32,745 bases of DNA from Hormoscilla sp. GUM202 (GTDB taxonomy: Bacteria; Cyanobacteriota; Cyanobacteriia; Cyanobacteriales; Desertifilaceae), in contig RFFC02000017.1 of the NCBI GenBank assembly GCA_005518205.2, positions 91,875 through 124,619 of the forward strand. The letters run 5' to 3'. Position numbers and translations under genes: made by a program. The notes beneath the pieces are model-generated. The model did no database searches and was not told the DNA's origin. It saw only the letters and a program-made list of their open reading frames with translations. This document shows, one piece after another, positions 24,275 to 32,654 of the stretch. Numbering within the stretch: the stretch's first letter is position 1; each line of letters begins with the position of its first letter.

Positions 24275-24775
24275 TATCTACCTGAGCCTATAGATTATGC
24301 TGCTGTGCCTTGCGATCGAATTTCGAGGTGTGACGAACATACATTCTCAAGATATCCGTAACTGGGGGTTGTAGTGGGCTAGGCATCTACATCTGCGATC
24401 GTCACCTGACGCTACCGGTACTGTCTCACAGTTCCAGCAGCGTCAGTTCTGCTAGCTTATTCGCCCAGGGCTAGACTGGTTGGTTGACGCAAGATCGGTT
24501 AAAATTGTGAAGCCATGGTTCGGTAATATTGGAACCAGGCACTCGCTCGAGAGTCCGGAAGCTAGCTAGCGGAAGAGCGATTGTAGCGTACCCGAGGTGG
24601 ATGCTGACGGATGGCGGCCCGCCCGATCGACTCCTAATGACCGGGGGATGCCGTTTTCAGCTGCTCTCTGCTGCTGCGGGAGTTCCTCTGCTATCTTTTA
24701 ACTATGCTTGCTGGCGATCGGGGCTCTGGGGATGATATAGAATTCATATCGCTAGTCAAATTTTGGGAAAGAACG
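24275..24775. other. 500-bp gap without a convincing gene
   Basis: A plus-strand frame at 24529-24735 has no family character and odd composition. I see no strong tandem repeat. The gap should carry the COP23 promoter at its right end, but no clear -35/-10 pair stands out. Confidence 0.5.
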
Positions 24776-25297
24776 ATGACTACTTTTTCTGGACGCAAAT
24801 TTGGTCAACTTTTAGCCACTACCTTGATGCTGTTGGGAATTGCTGCCTGTAATAATCAGAATGGTGGCGGACAAGAGACAGGTACTCCCAGCGCCCCCAC
24901 AGATACCTCAGGAGGCACCATTACTTTCAAATGCGTACAGCAAGGGGGTACTTGGACAACTGTTGTCGAAGCTAGTGCCGGTCAAGCTCCGGTGATTAAC
25001 TGGAATACGACCGAGTTTGGCCCTAGCTGGACCCCCAACCAACGCTGCCAAACTGTTTCTTCTAAGTTAAGTAAGGCTGTCTCTGATAATGGGGGTAACT
25101 TGGGTGGCTTGGATTTGACTACTGGAAAGGTCAGGGAATATACTGTTGTCTGCGTGCTGAAGTCGGGGCAACGGGGTTGTACTGAAGATAATATGGTGGT
25201 CACCTTAAATTCGCGCAATGCTCAAAATCCCAGTTCGGTACTGGGCAAAATCACCAATCTTGACCCTGCTGCCCCCCCCTCCCCGATCGCAGAATGA
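24776..25297 (+). CDS. COP23-domain lipoprotein
   Basis: The start ATG at 24776 (GGGAAAG upstream) is chosen over upstream frames because it gives a lipoprotein signal, MTTFSGRKFGQLLATTLMLLGIAAC, with the lipobox cysteine at about residue 25. A Gly/Thr/Pro linker follows. The COP23 (circadian oscillating protein 23) domain comes next: ITFKCVQQGGTWTTVVEAS...INWNTTEFGPSWTPNQRCQTVSSKLSKAV, with VCVLKSGQRGCTEDN at the end. Four conserved cysteines may form disulfides. The protein would be membrane-anchored on the periplasmic or lumenal side. COP23 was described as circadian in Synechococcus; the molecular role is unknown. Confidence 0.88.
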   Translation: MTTFSGRKFGQLLATTLMLLGIAACNNQNGGGQETGTPSAPTDTSGGTITFKCVQQGGTWTTVVEASAGQAPVINWNTTEFGPSWTPNQRCQTVSSKLSKAVSDNGGNLGGLDLTTGKVREYTVVCVLKSGQRGCTEDNMVVTLNSRNAQNPSSVLGKITNLDPAAPPSPIAE

Positions 25298-25455
25298 CCT
25301 ACCATTCCTCAGGTTATTCCTTTGTCTACTTTGGTCGATCGGGCTTTTGCTAAATCAACCTAATTGACAATTATCAATTGTTAATTGTGAATGGAGGATT
25401 ACTTATTCATCTCCATTCGCAATTTTCTATTTTACCTTCGCAATTTTCCAGCATT

Positions 25456-26469
25456 TTACCACACGCATGGGTTATTTCCGCAGATTTCTTCTTCGGGAGT
25501 TGGTGTTGTTTCGGGTTGGTTGTATGAGAGGTATATTGTTAGCCCGATCGCCCCTAAAGCCATTAATCCCATTACCACGATTATGAGTTTATATGCTATT
25601 GGCGATCGGGGCTTCCTAGAAATTACTGTCCGTGGTGGAGAGGCGATCGCTTGCAGGGCTGACAAGGCTTCAGAGGCGGACGGAAAGCGATCGGGCCAAT
25701 TTTCTCGCACCATTCGATCTAGAATTTTGGCTAATTCTCGGCTTACAGAAACATGATTTTTCCAGATGACATCTCCGGTTTTAATATCTGTTTGCAGTTC
25801 GTCGGGCATGATGCCTGTTAAAGCTTGGATAGCCAGCATTCCTATAGCATAAACATCACTGCCTAATTTCGGATCGCCTTTAATTTGTTCTGCGGGCATG
25901 TATCCGGTAGTACCGCTCGCAACAGTTCGCCTTTGCTGATTTTGCAATTGGGTGCCGCTGATTTCCTTGACGGCACCAAAGTCGATGATGACAATTTTAT
26001 CATCTTTAGCCCGTCGCATTAAATTAGAAGGTTTGAGATCTCGGTGAATAATATTATGCTGATGGACAAAGGCCATCACTTCCAGGATCTCCTGCAAGAG
26101 TTTAATTACTTCGGTTTCCGGTAGCTGTTGACCGGGGATGAGTTCTTTAGTGAGATCCTGTCCCTCAATATATTCTTGCACGAGATAGAATTCTTGCTGT
26201 TCTTCAAAGCGATCGAACAGTCTGGGAATTTGATTGTGGTTTCCTAGCTTGTATAAAGTTTCAACCTCGGTATCGAACAAGCGTCTAGCTATTTTCAGAT
26301 TCTCTGGGTCGGTATACTGGGGTTTGAGTCGCTTCACTACCAGTTCCGGGCGCGAGGGTAAATGGGTGTCCTCTGCTAGATAGGTTTCGCCAAAGGATCC
26401 TCCCCCTAATAAGGAGATGATGTGGTAGCGTTGACTGAGGGTCTTGCCGGCGATGGTTTGTCCGCTCAT
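25456..26469 (-). CDS. Hanks-type serine/threonine protein kinase with C-terminal membrane helix
   Basis: The ATG at 26467-26469 is chosen, giving MSGQTIAGKTLSQRYHIISLLGGGSFGETYLAED, the usual cyanobacterial kinase start, and 337 residues. Upstream codons in frame look non-coding. Motifs seen: glycine loop GGGSFG (22-27), Lys46 in VVKRLK, catalytic HRDLKPSN (142-149), DFG (163-165), and an activation segment ending GTTGYMPAEQIKG. A transmembrane helix near residues 291-315 is followed by a short Pro/Glu tail ending ICGNNPCVW. The target is unknown. It is convergent with the COP23 gene. Confidence 0.9.
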   Translation of the reverse strand: MSGQTIAGKTLSQRYHIISLLGGGSFGETYLAEDTHLPSRPELVVKRLKPQYTDPENLKIARRLFDTEVETLYKLGNHNQIPRLFDRFEEQQEFYLVQEYIEGQDLTKELIPGQQLPETEVIKLLQEILEVMAFVHQHNIIHRDLKPSNLMRRAKDDKIVIIDFGAVKEISGTQLQNQQRRTVASGTTGYMPAEQIKGDPKLGSDVYAIGMLAIQALTGIMPDELQTDIKTGDVIWKNHVSVSRELAKILDRMVRENWPDRFPSASEALSALQAIASPPRTVISRKPRSPIAYKLIIVVMGLMALGAIGLTIYLSYNQPETTPTPEEEICGNNPCVW

Positions 26470-26667
26470 TGGTAAATGGTAAATTGAGAATGGTATTGTA
26501 CCGCCCGCTATATGGCTAGGCGCTACCGGTATGGAAATAACGGTCGGCACCCACGGGCCCTGGCCTGGAAAAAGCAACGACTTGTCCTTGCCGATCGGGG
26601 ATGCCCGGGTGTAAAATAGGAAATCATCCACCTTTTTCCAGTCACCCAATCACCTCCGGTGTAACCA

Positions 26668-26797
26668 TGACTGCCAAACTCGGGCACTGGACTGCGAAAG
26701 TGCTAGCGATCACTATGACTCTCTCTGGCATTATAGCATGTACCCCCCAGGAAAATAAGCCAAAAGAAAGTCTACGCTATAATGGAAACTACCGATG
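26668..26797 (+). pseudogene. Lipoprotein signal peptide stub
   Basis: The ATG at 26668 gives 43 residues, TAKLGHWTAKVLAITMTLSGIIAC with a lipobox, then CTPQENKPKESLRYNGNYR and a stop that overlaps the ATG of the GUN4 gene (26795). It is probably the 5' end of a lipoprotein gene whose body was replaced by the GUN4 unit, or a tiny lipoprotein. Confidence 0.5.
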
Positions 26798-28126
26798 AAC
26801 AATGAAGAGGCGATTATGTCTAAGCAAAATGTAATGCATTTGAGCAGTGAAGTAGAAAGTAATGCGACTCAAATAGGGATGAAAGAGTTACTGCAAGAAA
26901 TTCAAGCAACACCTAAAGAACACTGGTCAAATTTACTACAGATGGTGAGATTGTTTCGCGAGAGCGTAACGATGAAATCCGGGGAAACAGGCGAACCAGA
27001 AGCAGGAGAGATCGGGGAAACTTCCGCACAGAACGCGAAGCAGCACCAAGCACTGAGGGAATGTGAGGAATGGCAATTTCCAGCAAGATACCATAAATTA
27101 CAGGACTTGCTGGCCGCAGGGGAGTGGAAAGAGGCGGATAGAGAAACGGCCCTAGTCATGCTGCAAGTGGCGGGACGGGAAGAGGAAGGTTGGTTAAGCA
27201 TAGAAGCTCTAGAAAAATTTCCCTGTGAAGACCTGCACGCGATCGACAAACTATGGGTAAAATACAGTGATGGACGCTTCGGCTTTTCGGTGCAGAAGCG
27301 TATCTGGCTGGAAGAGGGAGGAAAAGTGGATTATGAAACGGAATGCCGTCTTGGCGATAGAGCCGGATGGCGTGTAAATGGAAGGTGGCAGGAATACGAG
27401 AACTTAACATTTAGCCTAGCCGCCCCCACCGGTCATCTCCCGTTGGGGATGGTATTATCGTATGATGTGAGGAGACTGTTTAGTTACGTTAACCCTACCC
27501 ATTTAATGGCACTCGCACGTGGAGCCTCGCCTTCTTCTCTCGCGCGAAGACTTGTAAACTGTGGGGAAACATCCGCACAGAACGCGAAGCAGCACCAAGC
27601 ACTGAGGGAATGTGAGGAATGGCAATTTCCAGCAAGATACCATAAATTACAGGACTTGCTGGCCGCAGGGGAGTGGAAAGAGGCGGATAGAGAAACGGCC
27701 CTAGTCATGCTGCAAGTGGCGGGACGGGAAGAGGAAGGTTGGTTAAGCATAGAAGCTCTAGAAAAATTTCCCTGTGAAGACCTGCACGCGATCGACAAAC
27801 TATGGGTAAAATACAGTGATGGACGCTTCGGCTTTTCGGTGCAGAAGAGTATCTGGCTGGAAGAGGGAGGAAAAGTGGATAAACGAGCGGTGCAACGTCT
27901 GGGCTCGAGAGTCGGATGGTGTGAGTGGAGGGGTATGAGATTTGGGAGGGGTATGAGATTTGGTTGGGTTTCTTGCAACTTAAGATTTAGCCTAGCCGCC
28001 CCCAGAGGTCATCTCCCACGGGGAGTTTTGGGAAGTGACAGTGATATATTGGCTTCTTGGTCATGGTTTCCGGAGCGTGTTGTGGTATTTCGCGTCGCGC
28101 ACAGACTTGTAAACTGTAGCATATAA
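26795..28126 (+). CDS. Tandem GUN4-domain protein with a near-identical internal duplication
   Basis: The protein has 443 residues. The N-terminus ESNATQIGMKELLQEIQATPKEHWSNLLQMVRLF is often found ahead of GUN4 domains. Two GUN4 domains follow, each with YHKLQDLLAAGEWKEADRETALVML...PCEDLHAIDKLWVKYSDGRFGFSVQK and a C-terminal SLAAP.GHLP block. GUN4 domains bind porphyrins and assist Mg-chelatase in chlorophyll synthesis; multidomain forms are thought to sense tetrapyrroles. DNA 27014-27331 and 27563-27880 (318 bp) are identical but for about two bases, so the duplication or gene conversion is recent, while the domain ends differ. The second domain contains a short tandem of GRGMRFG-like repeats. 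The likely start may be the ATG at 26816 or 26795. Confidence 0.88.
   Translation: MNNEEAIMSKQNVMHLSSEVESNATQIGMKELLQEIQATPKEHWSNLLQMVRLFRESVTMKSGETGEPEAGEIGETSAQNAKQHQALRECEEWQFPARYHKLQDLLAAGEWKEADRETALVMLQVAGREEEGWLSIEALEKFPCEDLHAIDKLWVKYSDGRFGFSVQKRIWLEEGGKVDYETECRLGDRAGWRVNGRWQEYENLTFSLAAPTGHLPLGMVLSYDVRRLFSYVNPTHLMALARGASPSSLARRLVNCGETSAQNAKQHQALRECEEWQFPARYHKLQDLLAAGEWKEADRETALVMLQVAGREEEGWLSIEALEKFPCEDLHAIDKLWVKYSDGRFGFSVQKSIWLEEGGKVDKRAVQRLGSRVGWCEWRGMRFGRGMRFGWVSCNLRFSLAAPRGHLPRGVLGSDSDILASWSWFPERVVVFRVAHRLVNCSI
27014..27880. repeat. 318-bp direct repeat within the GUN4 gene
   Basis: Copies at 27014-27331 and 27563-27880, offset 549 bp (183 codons, so frame is kept). I see two substitutions, one near each end. 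Such identity inside a coding gene can drive unequal crossing over. Confidence 0.9.
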
Positions 28127-28307
28127 GCGCCACAGCCGAAAAGAAAAAAAAGATTAAGGGAAAATTTTTACGACATTTCAGGCATTCTAGGAATCCAATA
28201 CCTGGCACCGCGCCCGTCGGGGCGTAAATCCGAGAGGGTCGCCGGCGATTCGGGGGTTGAGCAGAAAAGGAAATTTTGAGATAATATTCACGCCCCGCAT
28301 CCGTCGG

Positions 28308-29093
28308 TCAGTTATTTTCCCACCAGGGCAACATGATTTGGGACCGGTCAGCAGGATGGATAGAAGCGAATTGAGGGTTATAGCAATTGGCCAGAACGAA
28401 CTTTTCGGCCACAGCACGCACGTCGGTATTGAACTCCCAATGGGCCCAAGGCAAGCACATTTGCCCGGGAGAAGATTTTTTGGGTTTCCCCTTCACCTTC
28501 AGACCTGCTAATAACCGACTTCCCCAATGATTTTTCCTTTCGAGTTTAGGTTGGGGGCGATGCTTCTGACAAAAACTACGATACTTAGCAGCGCATTCAT
28601 CCAAAGTCTTGCCCAAGGACAGAAAAGCTGTGATGCCATCGTCGCCCAACCTGTCATAGACGCCATAGTTGCTGAAATCGTAAAAAAAGCCGTACTGCAT
28701 GCCAGCAGCTTTAGGATTAGCATGAATATAGCGCAGAGTATTGAGTGCGCGTCGTCGATCGGTATTAGGAAAACCCGTACTGTGATAGCGCTTTTCCCAA
28801 AAATGGCCAGTGCGGTTGAGCATGCGATTGAAACACATGGCCGTATACCAGTTAAGCCAATGCATAATTTTGGGTAAATCTTCTGGCCGTGCTGGTTCCA
28901 GGAGATAATGAACGTGATTACTCATGATGCAGAGACCGTAGAGTTTGAACTGAAATTTCTGCCGAGCTTTTTCTATGGCATAAAGTAGTAGTTCCCGGCA
29001 TTCGGTGCGAGTTAAGCGAAACTCGCGATTATTGCAGCGGGTAGTGATGTGGTAGGAATATTCTGGTTTGAGTTCGCGTGGGTTGCGTGGCAT
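28308..29093 (-). CDS. REP-associated tyrosine transposase (RAYT, Y1/IS200-like)
   Basis: The ATG at 29091-29093 (MPRNPRELKPEYSYHITTRCNNREFRL) is preferred to the one 21 bp upstream, giving 261 residues. The HUH metal site is seen in IMSNHVHYLLEP, and the candidate catalytic Tyr in LNWYTAMCFNRM. GHFWEKRYHSTGFPN and LRYIHANPKAAGM are typical of RAYTs. These single-copy enzymes are linked with neighbouring palindromic REP sequences. Two 51-bp copies of a double palindrome lie just upstream at 29185-29354. The frame looks complete and without damage. Confidence 0.88.
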   Translation of the reverse strand: MPRNPRELKPEYSYHITTRCNNREFRLTRTECRELLLYAIEKARQKFQFKLYGLCIMSNHVHYLLEPARPEDLPKIMHWLNWYTAMCFNRMLNRTGHFWEKRYHSTGFPNTDRRRALNTLRYIHANPKAAGMQYGFFYDFSNYGVYDRLGDDGITAFLSLGKTLDECAAKYRSFCQKHRPQPKLERKNHWGSRLLAGLKVKGKPKKSSPGQMCLPWAHWEFNTDVRAVAEKFVLANCYNPQFASIHPADRSQIMLPWWENN

Positions 29094-29184
29094 AGTCCAT
29101 GTCAAAATTTGCAAATTAACCCGGTTTCAGGGTCTGGCGCGATTGTAGGAAATAGGGTATGGGTGTAGCCGACTCTTAGCAGCT

Positions 29185-29354
29185 ACCGGAGGCAGAGCCT
29201 CAGACCATCGCTCCCAGGCAGAGCCTAGGAGCGAGAGATAAGACCTCGTCGAGCGTGTCCCGCTGGGAACGCACCCCAGAGGCTCTGCCGACTCTGGGCA
29301 ACCACCGGAGGCAGAGCCTCAGACCATCGCTCCCAGGCAGAGCCTAGGAGCGAG
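29185..29354. repeat. Pair of 51-bp palindromic (REP-like) repeats next to the RAYT gene
   Basis: Identical copies at 29185-29235 and 29304-29354, each with GAGGCAGAGCCTC and CGCTCCCAGGCAGAGCCTAGGAGCG palindromes. Between them lies a third palindromic piece, CCAGAGGCTCTG. The position 90 bp upstream of the RAYT gene fits RAYT-REP association. The gap 29115-29385 holds nothing else. Confidence 0.8.
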
Positions 29355-29385
29355 GGAAGGTTTCCGGACCCTCGCAGCAGGCATC

Positions 29386-29883
29386 TCAAACTCCCTCGGG
29401 AGTAAGATTATCGCTTTGTTTAACTTCGTAAAGGACAATCAGATGACCGTCGTAATCGCAAAATGCTTGTTCCGTAAAGCTGAGGTTAGGCGGTGCGGTG
29501 AAGAAACTGGGTTCGATCGCCTCCAGTCCCCGATCGCGAATCTTTTGGATAGTCGAAGCAATGTCGGGGACTCGCATAACAGTAGCGGCGCGATAGGGAG
29601 GAGTTGGAGTCGGAAGTTGGATGCCCTTAAATTCCGTTAAGGCCAGCGATCGAGGTTCGTATTCGGTACTGAGGGCCGCAAATTTTAATTGCACCTCTTG
29701 AGGAAATTTGAATGCTTTATAGAGGTAAGAAGTGGGGGAAGCATCGCCAACATAATCAAGCCGAAAACCTAAAATATCTCGGTAAATTAAGAGCGATCGC
29801 TCCAGATCGGCAACCATCAAGCAGGAGCGCTTCAGGTGCAGTCCGTCTGGGGAAGTAGGAGATGGGGGTTGACTTTGTGCCAT
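29386..29883 (-). CDS. VOC-superfamily (glyoxalase/dioxygenase-like) protein
   Basis: The protein has 165 residues. HLKRSCLMVADLERSLLIYRDILGFRLDYV is the first beta-alpha-beta unit of VOC proteins. The second unit, RAATVMRVPDIASTIQKIRDRGLEAIEPS, ends with EQAFCDYDGHLIVLYEV, where a metal-ligand Glu is usual in GH/VOC enzymes. The substrate is unknown. The ATG at 29881-29883 gives a short Pro/Ser-rich leader (AQSQPPSPTSPDG) of uncertain function. Confidence 0.85.
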   Translation of the reverse strand: MAQSQPPSPTSPDGLHLKRSCLMVADLERSLLIYRDILGFRLDYVGDASPTSYLYKAFKFPQEVQLKFAALSTEYEPRSLALTEFKGIQLPTPTPPYRAATVMRVPDIASTIQKIRDRGLEAIEPSFFTAPPNLSFTEQAFCDYDGHLIVLYEVKQSDNLTPEGV

Positions 29884-30627
29884 ATTGCAAATAAAGTAAG
29901 ATTATACAGTCAACAGATGACAGGTTGAAGTCGTGAAAACTTGGGAGTGGGTGTCCGCGAAAGTAGTTCTTTATTCAAAGTCACTTGCTGCATAGTTGTG
30001 GCCCGGAAGACAAACATGAACTAGCAACATTTCCCTGATTGAACTCACATTGATTGAGGTCGCGTGACTCTATGGCAGAGTCACGCGACTTTAACGCAGA
30101 GTCACGCGACTTTAACGCAGAGTCACGCGACTTTAACGCAGAGTCACGTAACTTTAACGCAGAGTCACGTAACTTTAACGCAGAGTCACGCGACTTTAAC
30201 GCAGAGTCACGCGACTTTATATACTGGTCATGTGACTTTCACGCATATGCGTGGAGTATCTCAAGCAAGTTGAGCCAGGGAACCCCCGGCGGGCCAGTAG
30301 ACAAATCATCTTGCTGAATCGACAATGTAAGTAGTCGGTTGAAACAGACTTGAGCCTCGTTACCTGGGGACCGCCCGCAGGGGTTTGAACGGCGGGCCAC
30401 TAGACAAATCATGATATAAAGAAACAGATGTTCTCTCCGAATGCTTCGCCCTGCACCCAGCGAGGATCTCCCCGTACCAACTGCTTTTGACCACACCCTC
30501 AGAAAATTATCCGAGATAATACTAAATTTAGTTGATTGGGTGAAATATATCAATTCAAGAACTAAAAAACACTATTCTTACCCAATCCGGTAACAATGTC
30601 CAACAATGTCCAATAATTTACTTACAG
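29884..30627. other. Gene-free gap with tandem array and a dispersed repeat pair
   Basis: It contains the 21-bp array described separately (30059-30221). Two copies of GGCGGGCCASTAGACAAATCAT lie near 30289 and 30391. A partial form of the CCAACTGG repeat lies near 30473-30498. Reading frames through the array (MTLWQSHATLTQ and similar) are artefacts of the period. Confidence 0.65.
30059..30221. repeat. 21-bp tandem array headed by an inverted half-unit
   Basis: Seven units of GCAGAGTCACGCGACTTTAAC start at 30075. Units 4 and 5 have GTAAC in place of GCGAC, and unit 7 decays after CTTTA. Immediately before, GTCGCGTGACTCT (30059-30071) is the perfect 13-bp reverse complement of AGAGTCACGCGAC in unit 1, giving a 13-bp hairpin with a 5-nt loop. 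Confidence 0.9.
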
Positions 30628-31446
30628 CTACGTACCCCTGAACCAGAGAAGGGCAAGAGCCACCATCGCTAAAAACACGAGACTCGAATTGGTTTCTAGC
30701 AAAGCCACCTGCTGAATTTTAGTCGTACAGTACCAGTCTTTTTGCCAGAGAATCAGCGCAAATTTCAGCAGAGCAACCCCAAATGCCAAGGCCGACATTG
30801 GCGCGAGCCATCCCACGAGCCAAAGCAACATAACGATAACTGTGGCAATTCCATGAAAGAAAAGTCCTGGAACGATGGAGGCGTTTTTGATTTTGCGCAA
30901 CTTGACGGTAAAGATAGCACTGGAAAAAAATAGAGCATCGAGTATCCAGATGGCGATCGCTCCCGTTGAAAGGGTGCCCATAGTTATAGCATAAGCCAGT
31001 AGAGCTGACAGACAAATTGCCGCAAATGTCACCAGTTCGTTGAGGAACGATTTCTGTTGGCGATGCCACACCTCCACCAGATCGAATATTAATGCAGCGA
31101 TAACTCCGCCATAGATCGGCAGTAGGGACAAAACTGCGTGACTCGAATACGCAAACCAGAGCGCGATCGCCCCAGCCACTCCGCCATAAATGCTGCCCCA
31201 CAGCAAAAATCGAGGTTTCCAACTTTTGCGCTGCTTAACTTGCAAGACAAGCGGATGTTCTGCCTGAAACCCAAAGAACGCGCAGATGAATGCTAAGGTT
31301 GTGGCCCAAGTCCACTGTCCGGCAGCAGCCGCCCCGGTTAGGAATGACACTATTAGCATCACATAAACCCCATGTTGTAGGGAAACCGTAGGTCGATACC
31401 ACTGTTGGGATTTCGGCAAGTGAGAATTAGTCGCGATCGACATCAT
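30628..31446 (-). CDS. YwiC-like integral membrane protein
   Basis: The start ATG at 31444-31446 follows GGAGGGATTA, a good ribosome-binding site; an ATG right after it (31441-31443) is also possible. The product has about 272 residues with roughly eight hydrophobic helices. The family mark is the early VSLQHGVYVMLIVSFLTGA (HG motif) followed by FGFQAEHPLVLQVKQRKSWKPR. YwiC-like proteins are widespread and uncharacterised. It is divergent from nothing close by; the gene stands alone. Confidence 0.8.
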   Translation of the reverse strand: MMSIATNSHLPKSQQWYRPTVSLQHGVYVMLIVSFLTGAAAAGQWTWATTLAFICAFFGFQAEHPLVLQVKQRKSWKPRFLLWGSIYGGVAGAIALWFAYSSHAVLSLLPIYGGVIAALIFDLVEVWHRQQKSFLNELVTFAAICLSALLAYAITMGTLSTGAIAIWILDALFFSSAIFTVKLRKIKNASIVPGLFFHGIATVIVMLLWLVGWLAPMSALAFGVALLKFALILWQKDWYCTTKIQQVALLETNSSLVFLAMVALALLWFRGT

Positions 31447-31821
31447 TAATCCCTCCTTCAAGATGTAGCTGACAAAATGAGGATAAAAGCCAGATTAGAT
31501 TTTGCTTCCAAAGCATGAGGTGCATTAGCTGGCATAAAAAACAGAATATTGACAGACAGACACCCTCTCCCTGCTCCCTGCTCCCTGCTCCCTGCTTCTT
31601 CTTCGATGTGGTCTTTAAGTTAGATAAACGTAGTTTCTGGAAATAATAAGGATGCGGTCATAATAGGGAATGTGTAGATGCGGAACGGCTTCTAGCAAGA
31701 TAGAGAAGTAGTAGGGCGGGCACTGCCCGCTAGAAGTGGGCGTGATATTTTTTTACCAACTGGTGCAAGACCACACCCATCGAGAAGGTCATATCTTGGT
31801 TATCGCAGGGGGCAGTTAAGA
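31447..31821. repeat. Gap with a heptanucleotide STRR and an interspersed repeat
   Basis: CTCCCTG is repeated four times at 31567-31594 (short tandemly repeated repetitive sequence of the cyanobacterial heptamer type). At 31710-31780 lies a copy of the GC hairpin plus ATTTTTTTACCAACTGG repeat (compare 8918 and 12821). No gene is visible. Confidence 0.75.
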
Positions 31822-32604
31822 TTAGGATGCAGGTTTTTGGGCGCAAAAGACAATATAGCCCAAATCGCTGCCGTAGCGGTTAAACACCTGTCGCATTGAT
31901 AGGATGCGCTGGCGGAGGACGGGGCGGGTCAGCATATTCCAGCCGATCGCCAGCAGAGTGGAAAGACCTTCTTCCCGAGCAATGCAGCGGGGATTCAGCA
32001 AGTTCATTGGCCCCGTGCTATGGTGCTGCACGATAAGTCCAGCTTCTTGGCTAGCGGCGATCCAGTCGTCGCTAGACAGGGGTTTGGCGTTAACCCGAAT
32101 CGTAGTGGCTAAGTCTCGATTGATGGCAGATACGTCCTTGCCAGATACTAGCAGTTCGTGACTGAGAAACAGACCTTTAGGCTTGAGGCGATCGCAAATC
32201 CCAGCGATAATTTTGGCCTTACCCGGCGGGGACTGCATGGTTAGGATAGCTTCTGCCAGGACATAATCGAACTGTTCCGCGAGATGTTCCAACTGGAAAA
32301 TGTCGCCTTCGACAATCTCCACGCGATCGCTCAAACCAGCAGCGGCAACATTAGCCCTAGCACGGGCAACACTATCGGGATTTTTTTCGATTCCAACCAC
32401 TCGAACGCCATAGCGTCGAGCTAGAGCAATAGCACTGTAGCCAAAACTAGCCGCTAATTCGAGTACATTTTCGCCCTGCTGGAAGTCAGCCCAAGCGAAG
32501 AGTTGCTCTGTGGCAGTGCGACCCCCTGGGCGTAGAGTTTGCTTTCCCGCTGCAGCAAGGATCTGGTGACCGGGAGCTGTCTGGAAATCGAGCTTTTTCG
32601 TCAT
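31822..32604 (-). CDS. Class I SAM-dependent methyltransferase
   Basis: The protein has 260 residues. SAM-binding motif I is VLELAASFGYSAIALARRYG, followed by VVGIEKNPDSVARARANVAAAGL (acidic ribose-binding residue) and VEIVEGDIFQL. FDYVLAEAILTM is motif IV. The N-terminal LAAAGKQTLRPGGRTATEQLFAWA and the C-terminal VLRQRILSMRQVFNRYGSDLGYIVFCAQKP suit cyanobacterial small-molecule methyltransferases. The substrate is unknown. The glycines of motif I are partly replaced (LELAASFG), as is common in this subgroup. Confidence 0.88.
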   Translation of the reverse strand: MTKKLDFQTAPGHQILAAAGKQTLRPGGRTATEQLFAWADFQQGENVLELAASFGYSAIALARRYGVRVVGIEKNPDSVARARANVAAAGLSDRVEIVEGDIFQLEHLAEQFDYVLAEAILTMQSPPGKAKIIAGICDRLKPKGLFLSHELLVSGKDVSAINRDLATTIRVNAKPLSSDDWIAASQEAGLIVQHHSTGPMNLLNPRCIAREEGLSTLLAIGWNMLTRPVLRQRILSMRQVFNRYGSDLGYIVFCAQKPAS

Positions 32605-32654
32605 GGCGTTCGTACCAAAAGCATCAGAGTTTAGTTTAACTCAGATCTTGCAAA

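Noticed and set aside
24529-24735. 68-residue frame before the COP23 gene
   Set aside because: No family resemblance and it overlaps the start region of a well-supported lipoprotein gene.
30054-30317. Frames coding for repeated SHATLTQ or ESRDFNA
   Set aside because: Artefact of the 21-bp tandem array.
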